64,000 nucleotides of DNA from Saccharopolyspora rhizosphaerae (GTDB taxonomy: Bacteria > Actinomycetota > Actinomycetes > Mycobacteriales > Pseudonocardiaceae): positions 100,395-164,394 of the forward strand of contig NZ_RSAA01000005.1 of the NCBI RefSeq assembly GCF_003931915.1, in the 5' to 3' direction. The position numbers and the translations under genes are program-made. Below are positions 37,427-44,615 of this stretch, one piece after another; the first letter of the stretch is position 1, and every line of letters begins with the position of its first letter. The notes beneath the pieces were generated by a model. It did no database searches, had not been told where the DNA came from, and worked only from the letters and a program-made list of their open reading frames with translations.

Positions 37427-40309
37427 GTGCGCAACGTCGCCACCGCTGGGCTCGCCACTGAACTGGCTCGGAACCTGGACGGCAACGTCCGTTTCGACGA
37501 CTACACCCGCCACCTCTACTCCACCGACGCCAGCATGTACCGGGTCCGCCCGGTCGGCGTGGTCTTCCCGCGCCACGCCGAGGACGTCGCCACCACGGTC
37601 CGGCTGTGCCGCGAGGCGGGAGTCGCCGTGCTGCCCCGCGGAGCGGGAACCAGCCATTGTGGACAGACAGTCGGCGAGGCTGTCGTGCTGGACTTCTCCA
37701 AGCACATGAACCGGATCCTGGAGCTGGACCCGGAACGCCGGGTGGCGCGCGTGCAGCCCGGCCTGGTGCAGGACGAGCTGAACCTGGCCGCCGGGGCGCA
37801 CGGGATGTTCTTCGCCCCGGACACCTCCACCAGCAACCGGGCCACCCTCGGCGGCATGATCGGCAACAACTCCTGTGGCTCCCGCTCAGCGCGCTACGGG
37901 ATGACCATTGACCACGTCGAGCGGCTGGACGTCGTGCTCTCCGACGGCACACCGGCGTCGCTGGGCGAGATCTCAGCGGCCGAGCTCGCGGAGAAGTCCA
38001 CTGCGGACACCCTCGAAGGCCGGATCCACCGCGCACTCCCGGGCATCGTCGACACCGCGCGGCCAGGACTGGCCGAGCAGACCCAGCAGTTCTGGCGGCG
38101 CGCCGGCGGGTACCGGTTGGACCGGCTGGCGGACGGTCCGTTCGACCTCGCCAAGTTCGTCGTCGGGGCCGAGGGGACGCTGGTGACGGTGACCGAAGCG
38201 CTGGTGCGGCTGACGCCGAAACCCAAGGCCACCGCGATGGTCGTGGGGCACTTCCACTCCACCCCCGCCTGCATCGCGGGGACCGAGGCGGCGATGCGCA
38301 CCGGTGCCGCCGGGATCGAGGTGGTGGACAACTTCATCCTCGACCTCGCCCGGCGGTCACCGCAGCACGCGCACCTGTTCTCCGCGCTGGAGGGAGACCC
38401 GCGCGCGCTGATGTTCGCCGAGTTCTACGGCGACACCGCCGACGAGGCGCGCGCCGGAGCCGAGCAGCTCGTGGCCGCCTGGCGCAGCGAGGGCCACGGC
38501 TACGCGACCCGGCTGGCGGTCACCGACGCCGAGCTCGCACCGCTGCGGGCGCTGCGCAAGTCCGGCCTCGGGCTGCTCATGGCGGCAGGGCGCTCGACCG
38601 AGCGCTCGGTGGCCTTCGTCGAGGACACCGCGGTGTCGCCGGAGCACCTCGCCGAGTACACCCAGCGGTTCGCCCAGATCCTCGACGACCACGGCCTGCG
38701 GGCCGGGTTCTACGGCCACGCCTCGGCCGGGTGCCTGCACGTGCGGCCGTTCATGGACCTCACCAAGCCCGACCAGGTCGCCACCATGCGGAAGGTCGCC
38801 GAGGAGGTCTGCGACCTCGCGCTGTCCTACGGCGGGGTGAACTCCAGCGAGCACGGCGACGGGTACGCGCGCAGCGAGTTCAACCGCAAGATCTTCGGCG
38901 ACACCGTCTACGAGGCGATGCGGGAGGTCAAGGCGCTGTTCGACCCCGACGGCATCATGAACCCCGGCAAGATCGTCGACGCTCCCCCGATGACGGAGAA
39001 CCTGCGCGAGCCCACGATCCCGGTGGCCGCACCGGTGGACACCCACTTCGACTTCAGCCGCTACGGCGGGATGCGCGGCGAGGCCGAGCGCTGCCAGCGC
39101 ATCGGCGCCTGCCGCAAGCCCGAGACATCGGGCGGGGCGATGTGCCCGTCGTTCATGGCCACCCGCGACGAGGAGCACTCCACCCGCGGGCGCGCGAACG
39201 CGCTGGTCATGGCGCTCTCGGAACCCGACCCGCGGGCGGCGCTGGGCGGCGACCGGCTCAAGGAGGTGCTCGACCTGTGCCTGGAGTGCAAGGCCTGTCA
39301 GCACGAGTGCCCGATGTCGGTGGACATGGCCACGCTCAAGAGCGAAGCGCTGGCCCACCACCACGAGCAGCACGGGACCGACCTGCGGACCCGGATCTTC
39401 GGCGCCACACGGATGCTCTACCGGCTGGGCGCGATGGCCGCGCCGCTGAGCAACCTGCTCGCCAGGCCGAAACCGGTGCGAGCCCTGCTGCAACGGATCG
39501 CCGGGATCGACAGCCGGCGCCCGCTGCCGACCTTCCGGCGGGACGACCTGCTGCGCTGGGACCGCTCGCGGCCCGCCACCCCACCCGCGCCCGGAGTCAC
39601 CCCCGGTGAGCGCGGTGACGTGGTGTTCCTGGCGGACTCGTTCACCAGCCACACCGAACCGGCCATCGGCCGCGCCGCGATCCGGCTGCTGGAGCACGCG
39701 GGCTGGCGGGTGCGCGTCGAATCGCAGGTGTGCTGCGCCCGTCCGCAGATCTCCACAGGTCTGCTCCCCCGGGCGGAAGAGCTGGCCCGCGAGCTCATCG
39801 CCAAGCTCGGCCCGGAAGCCGAGCGCGGCGCGCGAATCGTGGGCTGCGAGCCGTCGTGCGTGTCCACGCTGCGCGACGAGCACCCGAAGCTGGTGGGAGC
39901 CTCACGGGTCGCCGACAGCGCGAGCCTGGTCGAGGACCTGCTGGTCGAAGCGCTCGACGACGGGACGCTGACGCCGCACCGGGGCCCGGCGGAGGTCCTG
40001 TTCCACGCGCACTGCCACCAGAAGGCGGTGCTGGGCACGACCTCCTCGGCCCGCCTGCTGCGGCACCTGTCCGACGTGGACGAGCTCGACGCCGGCTGCT
40101 GCGGCATGGCGGGGTCCTTCGGCTTCGAGACCGAGCACTACGAGATGTCGATGCGCATCGGAGGCCAACGGCTCTTCCCCGCCATCGAAGCCGCCCCCCA
40201 GGCGGCGGTCGCCGCCACCGGGGTCTCCTGCCGCCAGCAGGTCGCCCACGGCACCGGCCGCGAGGCCAAGCACCCGCTCGAGCTCCTCCACGACGCCGTC
40301 TTCGGCTGA
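37427..40309 (+). CDS. Fused FAD/Fe-S 2-hydroxyacid dehydrogenase (GlcD-GlcF type)
   Basis: A 960-residue protein joining a GlcD-like flavin half (residues about 1-510) to a GlcF-like Fe-S half. The flavin part has VLPRGAGTSHCGQTVG, TLGGMIGNNSCGSRSARYGM and VNSSEHGDGYARSEFN. The Fe-S part has two ferredoxin-type clusters (CQRIGACRKPETSGGAMCPS and CLECKACQHECPMS) and CCG-type modules with VCCARPQIS, HAHCHQKAV and DAGCCGMAGSFGFE. It likely oxidises D-lactate or glycolate and feeds electrons to the quinone pool at the membrane face. I start at GTG 37427, six bases after GGAAGGG, instead of a GTG at 37403 without a ribosome site. Divergent from the aminotransferase operon. Confidence 0.9.
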   Translation: MRNVATAGLATELARNLDGNVRFDDYTRHLYSTDASMYRVRPVGVVFPRHAEDVATTVRLCREAGVAVLPRGAGTSHCGQTVGEAVVLDFSKHMNRILELDPERRVARVQPGLVQDELNLAAGAHGMFFAPDTSTSNRATLGGMIGNNSCGSRSARYGMTIDHVERLDVVLSDGTPASLGEISAAELAEKSTADTLEGRIHRALPGIVDTARPGLAEQTQQFWRRAGGYRLDRLADGPFDLAKFVVGAEGTLVTVTEALVRLTPKPKATAMVVGHFHSTPACIAGTEAAMRTGAAGIEVVDNFILDLARRSPQHAHLFSALEGDPRALMFAEFYGDTADEARAGAEQLVAAWRSEGHGYATRLAVTDAELAPLRALRKSGLGLLMAAGRSTERSVAFVEDTAVSPEHLAEYTQRFAQILDDHGLRAGFYGHASAGCLHVRPFMDLTKPDQVATMRKVAEEVCDLALSYGGVNSSEHGDGYARSEFNRKIFGDTVYEAMREVKALFDPDGIMNPGKIVDAPPMTENLREPTIPVAAPVDTHFDFSRYGGMRGEAERCQRIGACRKPETSGGAMCPSFMATRDEEHSTRGRANALVMALSEPDPRAALGGDRLKEVLDLCLECKACQHECPMSVDMATLKSEALAHHHEQHGTDLRTRIFGATRMLYRLGAMAAPLSNLLARPKPVRALLQRIAGIDSRRPLPTFRRDDLLRWDRSRPATPPAPGVTPGERGDVVFLADSFTSHTEPAIGRAAIRLLEHAGWRVRVESQVCCARPQISTGLLPRAEELARELIAKLGPEAERGARIVGCEPSCVSTLRDEHPKLVGASRVADSASLVEDLLVEALDDGTLTPHRGPAEVLFHAHCHQKAVLGTTSSARLLRHLSDVDELDAGCCGMAGSFGFETEHYEMSMRIGGQRLFPAIEAAPQAAVAATGVSCRQQVAHGTGREAKHPLELLHDAVFG

Positions 40310-40331
40310 GGCCGGGCCGCGGGCGCGCGGG

Positions 40332-41270
40332 TCAGGCGGGCCAGAGCCCGAACATCGAGGCGAAGCCCTCACGCCAGCTCGGCCAGGTGGGCTTCCAGCC
40401 GATCGTCTCGCGCAGGCGGAAGTTGGACGCGCCGCGCTGCTCGGTGAGCTGGTGGACGGTCAGCCAGTCCAGCTGGGACGAGGCCTGCTCGCTGGTGAGC
40501 GTGACCGGCGCCGGAGCGCCGGCCATCCGGGCGTAGGCCGGGAGCCACTCGTTGGACTCGGCCGGCTCGTTGTCGACGACGTTGTAGGCACCCGGATCGC
40601 CGCCTTCGAGCACTTCGAGGACCACTCCGGCGGCGTCGTCCACGTGGGTGAAGGAGGTGAGCCCGACACCATCACCCACCAGGGGAAGTTCGCTGCCGAC
40701 CACGCGCGCGTGCACGTCCCCGCCGGGCGCGAACTGGGTGTCCGGGCCGTACAGGGCGCCGTAGCGCAAGGACACGCCTTCGATGCCGGAGCGGGTGAAC
40801 AGCTCCTCCTCCATCGAGGCGAACGCCCGGACCACCTCGCCCCAGGTGCCGGGCGCGTCGGTCCACAGCGGCGAGTCCTCCTCGAGGACGTCGTGGCCCT
40901 GGGGGCGGTAGAGGGCCGTCATGCCCTGGCCGATGAACCGCCGGGCGCCGGCCGTCACAGCCGCGTCCAGCAGGTTCTTGGTGCCGCGTTCCCGCAGCTT
41001 CGCGGTGCGTTGCAACGCCTCCTGGCGATCGGCGGCGCTGAAGGCCGAGGACTGGTCGACCACGACATCGGGGGCGGCGCTGCGCAGCTCCGCCCGCAAC
41101 GCGTCGGGGTCGAGCAGGTCCGCAGCGACGACCTCGTCGGCGGAGGGCTCGTCGAACCGGTCGGTTCTGCGGGCCAGCGCCGTCACGTGGTGACCGCGCT
41201 CCCGCAGCAGCGGCAGCAGCCTCTTCCCGACCACACCGGTCGCACCGGCGACAACCACACGCAGGGGCAT
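40332..41270 (-). CDS. NAD(P)-dependent epimerase/dehydratase-family protein (extended SDR)
   Basis: A 312-residue extended short-chain dehydrogenase. The nucleotide-binding motif VVVAGATGVVGKRLLPLLRE starts at residue 4; later come VVVDQSSAFSAADRQE, GVSLRYGALYGPDTQF, TSFTHVDDAAGVVLEVLE and GAYNVVDNEPAES, typical of nucleotide-sugar epimerase-like enzymes. The catalytic tyrosine is not clear (an MTALYRPQG region stands where YxxxK would be), so activity is uncertain. Single gene, convergent with the fused dehydrogenase (22 bases apart). Function unknown. Confidence 0.75.
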   Translation of the reverse strand: MPLRVVVAGATGVVGKRLLPLLRERGHHVTALARRTDRFDEPSADEVVAADLLDPDALRAELRSAAPDVVVDQSSAFSAADRQEALQRTAKLRERGTKNLLDAAVTAGARRFIGQGMTALYRPQGHDVLEEDSPLWTDAPGTWGEVVRAFASMEEELFTRSGIEGVSLRYGALYGPDTQFAPGGDVHARVVGSELPLVGDGVGLTSFTHVDDAAGVVLEVLEGGDPGAYNVVDNEPAESNEWLPAYARMAGAPAPVTLTSEQASSQLDWLTVHQLTEQRGASNFRLRETIGWKPTWPSWREGFASMFGLWPA

Positions 41271-41381
41271 TCCCCGGAACCTCGCATCTGGTCAAACGTC
41301 AGCGAGCCCCGAGGCTACCCCGGAACGCCTTGCCCCATCGGGTGAAACTCGCGAATGGTCACGAGTGGGAGGTCGTCTGAG

Positions 41382-41417
41382 ACGTGCGGCGGCCCGGCGA
41401 ACCGGACCGCCGCACGT
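41382..41417 (-). terminator. Terminator hairpin of cspA
   Basis: ACGTGCGGCGG and CCGCCGCACGT form a perfect 11-bp stem around a 14-base loop, 11 bases beyond the cspA stop on the minus strand. Confidence 0.75.
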
Positions 41418-41428
41418 CCAGACCGGAA

Positions 41429-41632
41429 TCAGACCGTGCGGATTCCCGCCGCCTGCGGACCCTTCGGGCCCTGGGCGATCTCGAACTCCACCCGCTGGTT
41501 CTCCTCCAGCGTGCGGAAGCCGGTGGCGTCGATGGCGGAGTAGTGGGCGAAGACGTCAGCTCCACCGCCGTCCGGGGTGATGAACCCGTAGCCCTTTTCG
41601 GCGTTGAACCACTTGACCGTACCGCTAGCCAT
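41429..41632 (-). CDS. cspA: Cold-shock-domain RNA-binding protein
   Basis: A 67-residue single cold-shock domain protein. The two RNA-binding motifs are intact: [12 protein letters not shown] (RNP1) and [10 protein letters not shown] (RNP2), after the [10 protein letters not shown] start. It binds single-stranded RNA or DNA and acts as an RNA chaperone. The ATG follows GGGAGAACAAGG. It has an upstream gap of about 320 bases to the next minus-strand gene, containing a canonical U-tract terminator about 100 bases before the start. cspA therefore either has a short leader starting after it or is subject to read-through control. Confidence 0.95.
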   Translation of the reverse strand: MASGTVKWFNAEKGYGFITPDGGGADVFAHYSAIDATGFRTLEENQRVEFEIAQGPKGPQAAGIRTV

Positions 41633-41733
41633 TCCTTGTTCTCCCGTTCGTGCTAGCCGGGGTCAACACTGCGCAGACCCCTGGTTGACAGAGCTGATCA
41701 CCGGCAGCCGCGCGGAGCCAGGCACCACGGCAC

Positions 41734-41764
41734 AAAAAAAGCGCCTGCGTTCTGGCAGGCACTT
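41734..41764 (-). terminator. Canonical intrinsic terminator with a seven-U tract
   Basis: On the minus strand AAGTGCCTGC pairs with GCAGGCGCTT (10 bp, one G-U) around CAGAAC and is followed by seven T. This is rare in such GC-rich genomes. It sits between the hairpin ending the amino acid dehydrogenase gene and cspA, with no convincing gene of its own upstream. It may end a small RNA or attenuate a cspA leader. Confidence 0.8.
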
Positions 41765-41910
41765 TCACAGTACTGCTAGGACCAAAACCGCAACCACCAG
41801 TCACGCTAGCACCGCGGTTGCGGGTTGTCACTCGCCGATCGCAGCCCGTCAGCATGAAACCGCATCCGGTCCGCCACAGGGCTTTTCGATGTTCGAACGA
41901 CCGGGGGTCG

Positions 41911-41942
41911 GCGGTCCCCGGGTCGGTCGACCCGGGGACCGC
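41911..41942 (-). terminator. Terminator hairpin of the amino acid dehydrogenase
   Basis: GCGGTCCCCGGGTC and its exact complement give a 14-bp stem with a four-base loop, nine bases after the minus-strand stop at 41952. Confidence 0.85.
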
Positions 41943-41951
41943 GCAGCGTCA

Positions 41952-43145
41952 TCACGGGATGCTCAGCAGCGCCTGCCCGCTCTCCTCGGCGGCCCGGTTC
42001 TGCTCGGTCCGCCGTTCGGCCAGCATCAGCGCCGCGTCGCGCGGGGTCTGACCCTCGGCGTCCCAGGCCTGCAGCAGCAGCGGGATCTTGGCCAGCATTT
42101 CCTCCCGCAGGACCTGGAAGGACAGCACCGGGTCGGCGTCGACCCGGCCGAGCAGCAACCACCAGGCCCAGGCCGCGGCACCCGCGTTGGCCACGAAGTC
42201 CGGGATGATCGGGATCCCCCGGGTGGCCAGCAGTTCCTCCCCCTCGGGCGTGACCGGGTTGTTGGCCGCCTCGACGATCACCCGCGCCGACACGTCCGGC
42301 ACCTGGTCCGTGCCGATCGCGAAGGACACCGCCGCCGGGATCAGCACGTCGACGTCCATCGACAGCACCGCGTCGCGCGGCAGCCGCTGCACATCGGCGG
42401 GCACCTGGTCGCGGTCGATCTCGCCGAACCGGTCCCGGGTCTCCAGCAGGGCGGGGACGTCCAGACCGTCCGGGTGGTGGAGGGTGCCGGCAGCGTCGGC
42501 CATGGCCACCACCTTCAACCCCGCCTCGTGCAGGTAGTACGCGGCGCCACCGCCCATGGTGCCGACGCCCTGCACCGCGACGGTGGTCTCCTCAGGAGCC
42601 CAGTCGCGGGCGTGCACCACGCCCAGGCAGCACTGCGCGACGCCGTAGCCGCCCACCACGTCACCGAGCAGCAGCCCGCCCGGCACCGGCGCGTTGAGCC
42701 CGGCGCGCACCCGGCGCAGGGTGTGCTCCACGTCGGGCGAACGCCGGATGGCGGCGTGGTAGGACTGGTAGATCCCCAGCTCCTCGAACACCTCGTCGAT
42801 CAGGTGCTGGGGCACGCCGAGGTCCTCCGCCGTCACCCAGTGCGTGTCCACCCACGGACGCATCGCCTGGAAGAAGCGCCGGAGCACGCCCTTGGCCTCC
42901 GGGTCCTTCGGGTCGAAGTCGATGCCGCCCTTGGCTCCGCCCACGGGCAACTCGAACACAGCGGTTTTGCGGGCCATGCCGCGCGCCAGGTGCTCGACTT
43001 CGCGCATCGTGCAGCCGGCACGCATCCTGGTCCCGCCAGTGGCGAGACCCGACACCAGGCTGTGCACGACCAGGAAGCCGTTGCAGCCGGTCACCGGATC
43101 CGTCCAGGTCACCTTCATGAGCGGTTCGCCGCCGACGAGTCCCAT
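41952..43145 (-). CDS. Glu/Leu/Phe/Val-family amino acid dehydrogenase
   Basis: A 397-residue NAD(P)-dependent dehydrogenase that would oxidatively deaminate an amino acid to its 2-oxoacid. The catalytic lysine lies in FELPVGGAKGGIDFDPKD; VTAEDLGVPQHLIDEV and the Rossmann motif VAVQGVGTMGGGAAYYL follow, then DVDVLIPAAVSF. It is closer in length to glutamate dehydrogenase than to the 350-residue leucine dehydrogenases, but substrate cannot be read. The ATG at 43145 lies nine bases after AAAGGAGGT. It has an unusually long leader (about 210 bases) with its own small open frame, a hairpin and a clear promoter. Monocistronic. Confidence 0.85.
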   Translation of the reverse strand: MGLVGGEPLMKVTWTDPVTGCNGFLVVHSLVSGLATGGTRMRAGCTMREVEHLARGMARKTAVFELPVGGAKGGIDFDPKDPEAKGVLRRFFQAMRPWVDTHWVTAEDLGVPQHLIDEVFEELGIYQSYHAAIRRSPDVEHTLRRVRAGLNAPVPGGLLLGDVVGGYGVAQCCLGVVHARDWAPEETTVAVQGVGTMGGGAAYYLHEAGLKVVAMADAAGTLHHPDGLDVPALLETRDRFGEIDRDQVPADVQRLPRDAVLSMDVDVLIPAAVSFAIGTDQVPDVSARVIVEAANNPVTPEGEELLATRGIPIIPDFVANAGAAAWAWWLLLGRVDADPVLSFQVLREEMLAKIPLLLQAWDAEGQTPRDAALMLAERRTEQNRAAEESGQALLSIP

Positions 43146-43208
43146 GGGCGAATACCTCCTTTCAGAGCGCATACGAGTTCGAGTAACGCGAGGGGGCTAT
43201 GACGAGAT

Positions 43209-43226
43209 AGGGCGGATGTCCGCCCT
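43209..43226 (-). promoter_or_regulatory. Hairpin between the uORF and the dehydrogenase gene
   Basis: AGGGCGGA and TCCGCCCT form a perfect 8-bp stem with a minimal loop. It lies 17 bases past the uORF stop and about 50 bases before the ribosome site of the gene starting at 43145. The position suits a translation-coupled attenuator. Confidence 0.5.
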
Positions 43227-43243
43227 GCGTCAGGGAAGCCCGA

Positions 43244-43333
43244 TCAGCTGAGTGCTAATCCGACGGGTCTGTGAGTGGGGAAGAAGTCCCGAGACGAGGT
43301 CGAACGCGGAAGGTGGTCGATGTTGGTTCGCAT
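43244..43333 (-). CDS. 29-codon upstream open frame (leader peptide) of the dehydrogenase
   Basis: An ATG at 43333 follows GGGAGGTG by four bases, an almost ideal ribosome site, and opens a 29-residue frame. It starts MRTNIDHLPRSTSSRDFFPT, goes on with HRPVGLALS, and stops at TGA 43244. It lies about 30 bases after the proposed -10 element, so it would be the first thing translated from the mRNA. It has no known domain. Two adjacent Phe codons and the VGLAL end might sense an amino acid supply, fitting the downstream Glu/Leu/Phe/Val dehydrogenase; this is speculation. It could also be a neutral uORF, but the ribosome site makes chance less likely. Confidence 0.55.
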   Translation of the reverse strand: MRTNIDHLPRSTSSRDFFPTHRPVGLALS

Positions 43334-43365
43334 GAGTCACCTCCCGCGTCCGCCCAGCTGGCTCG

Positions 43366-43395
43366 AAGCTAAGGCCGGGGAAGTGAGATTGTCAA
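43366..43395 (-). promoter_or_regulatory. Sigma70-type promoter of the dehydrogenase leader
   Basis: On the minus strand TTGACA (43395-43390), an 18-base spacer and TAGCTT (43371-43366). A dyad GATTGT-CA-ACAATC (43387-43400) overlaps the -35 box and could be an operator. Confidence 0.65.
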
Positions 43396-43563
43396 CAATC
43401 GTCGGTTCGGACAACCGTTACGGCGTCGGAACGAGTGCGTGACCCCAGGTGAACGGGCTTGTCCGGTGGGCGCGTAACGAGATCAACTCACCTGGCCCCG
43501 CAGGAGGCGCCTGGGTCCTAAGCTTCTGCCCGAAGGCGCCCGTGATGCCTTCACCCCCGCTGC

Positions 43564-43600
43564 CGAACCGCCGTCGTCCCGCGAGGACGACGGTGGTTCG
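43564..43600. promoter_or_regulatory. Strong hairpin upstream of the immunity-like gene
   Basis: CGAACCGCCGTCGTCC pairs with GGACGACGGTGGTTCG (16 bp, one G-U) around a five-base loop. It lies 54 bases before the start at 43654, between two divergent genes where no transcript needs to end, so it may act in the leader of the downstream gene. Confidence 0.5.
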
Positions 43601-43653
43601 GGAACGGGGAACGGCGTGCACCGCCCCGTTGCACGACTGGAAGGATGGGAGTC

Positions 43654-44535
43654 ATGAGTCAACCTGAGCCGCCGGGATCGCTGGACGAGGCCACGCAGCA
43701 GCAGTTGATCCAGGAGATCGGCCGGGTGATCGTCCGCGCGCTGCCCCCGGGCTGGCAGGAAGCCACCACCGAGTACCGCGCCGTCGGCGGGCACGTCGAG
43801 ACCTCGTGCCGGCTGATCGCCCCCAACGGCAGCGCGATCCCGCTCGCAGCACCTTCCGAGGTCGACCCTCTGTTCGCGCGGCTGCGCCACGGGATGCACC
43901 AGCCCGACCGCGGCACCTGGTTCAGCGCGGTGTACCGGCTGCAGCGGCCCGGCAGCTACGCGGTCGACTTCAACGGCGACCAGGAGCCGGACTGGCAGAC
44001 CGCTCCCCCTGCTTCGGCCTACGCCGAGGAGCTGCGGCTCCACCCGCGCCCGGCGGAGGCCACACCGCAGTGGCTGACCGACGCCGCTGCCGCGCAATCC
44101 ACAGCAGCACCGACCCCCACAGCGCAGGCTTCCTCGGCGCAGGCTTCCTCGGCGCCGTCCTCCGGAGCGCCGTCCCTGCGCACCGCGGAGGTCTTCGACG
44201 ACCGGGGCAAGCCGATCACCGAACGCGCCGAGATCGGCCGTGCGGAAGCCGACCGGGTCGCCGAGTACCTGGAGAAGGCGCCGGTCGTGCTGGCCGCCCG
44301 CAGCTACGACGACGACCGGCTCGACCCGCAGCGCACGGCTTCGGTGCCGATGACCTTCCACACCGACGGCAACTGGATCTGGCCGGGCGCGGTGGGCTAC
44401 TACCTGCGCCAGCACGGCGTCGCGCCGGAGCCGGACCTGCTCAACCACATCCGGGCGCGCGGCTTCCAGCTCCCGGAGGTCAGCGAACCGCAGCGCGAGC
44501 TGGCCGTGTCGGTGATCACCGGCGAGCGCCGCTGA
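43654..44535 (+). CDS. Orphan immunity-like protein (YezG/TNT-associated type), two domains
   Basis: A 293-residue protein in two parts joined by a low-complexity linker (TAQASSAQASSAPSSGAPS, about residues 145-165). The N-terminal part (IGRVIVRALPPGWQEATTEY, MHQPDRGTWFSAVYRL and YAVDFNGDQEPDW) resembles the YezG/DUF600-like domain found with TNT-type NAD glycohydrolase toxins in actinobacteria. The C-terminal part (DRVAEYLEKAPVVLAARSYD, PMTFHTDGNWIWPGAVGYYL and LNHIRARGFQLPEV) is a conserved block often found with it. No toxin domain or toxin gene is nearby. No signal peptide. The ATG at 43654 follows AAGGATGGGAG. The assignment to this family is from remembered patterns and should be searched. 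Confidence 0.6.
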   Translation: MSQPEPPGSLDEATQQQLIQEIGRVIVRALPPGWQEATTEYRAVGGHVETSCRLIAPNGSAIPLAAPSEVDPLFARLRHGMHQPDRGTWFSAVYRLQRPGSYAVDFNGDQEPDWQTAPPASAYAEELRLHPRPAEATPQWLTDAAAAQSTAAPTPTAQASSAQASSAPSSGAPSLRTAEVFDDRGKPITERAEIGRAEADRVAEYLEKAPVVLAARSYDDDRLDPQRTASVPMTFHTDGNWIWPGAVGYYLRQHGVAPEPDLLNHIRARGFQLPEVSEPQRELAVSVITGERR

Positions 44536-44615
44536 GCGGATCGTCCACTTCGTCCGGTCCGGGCTGAGCAGAACTGGTCGCACCGCGGGCGTCCACGGCC
44601 TGCGACAATCAGCGC

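Noticed and set aside
41625..41855. 76-codon minus-strand open frame over the U-tract terminator
   Set aside because: It would be interrupted by an intrinsic terminator and overlaps the cspA start; no ribosome site, no conserved-looking sequence.
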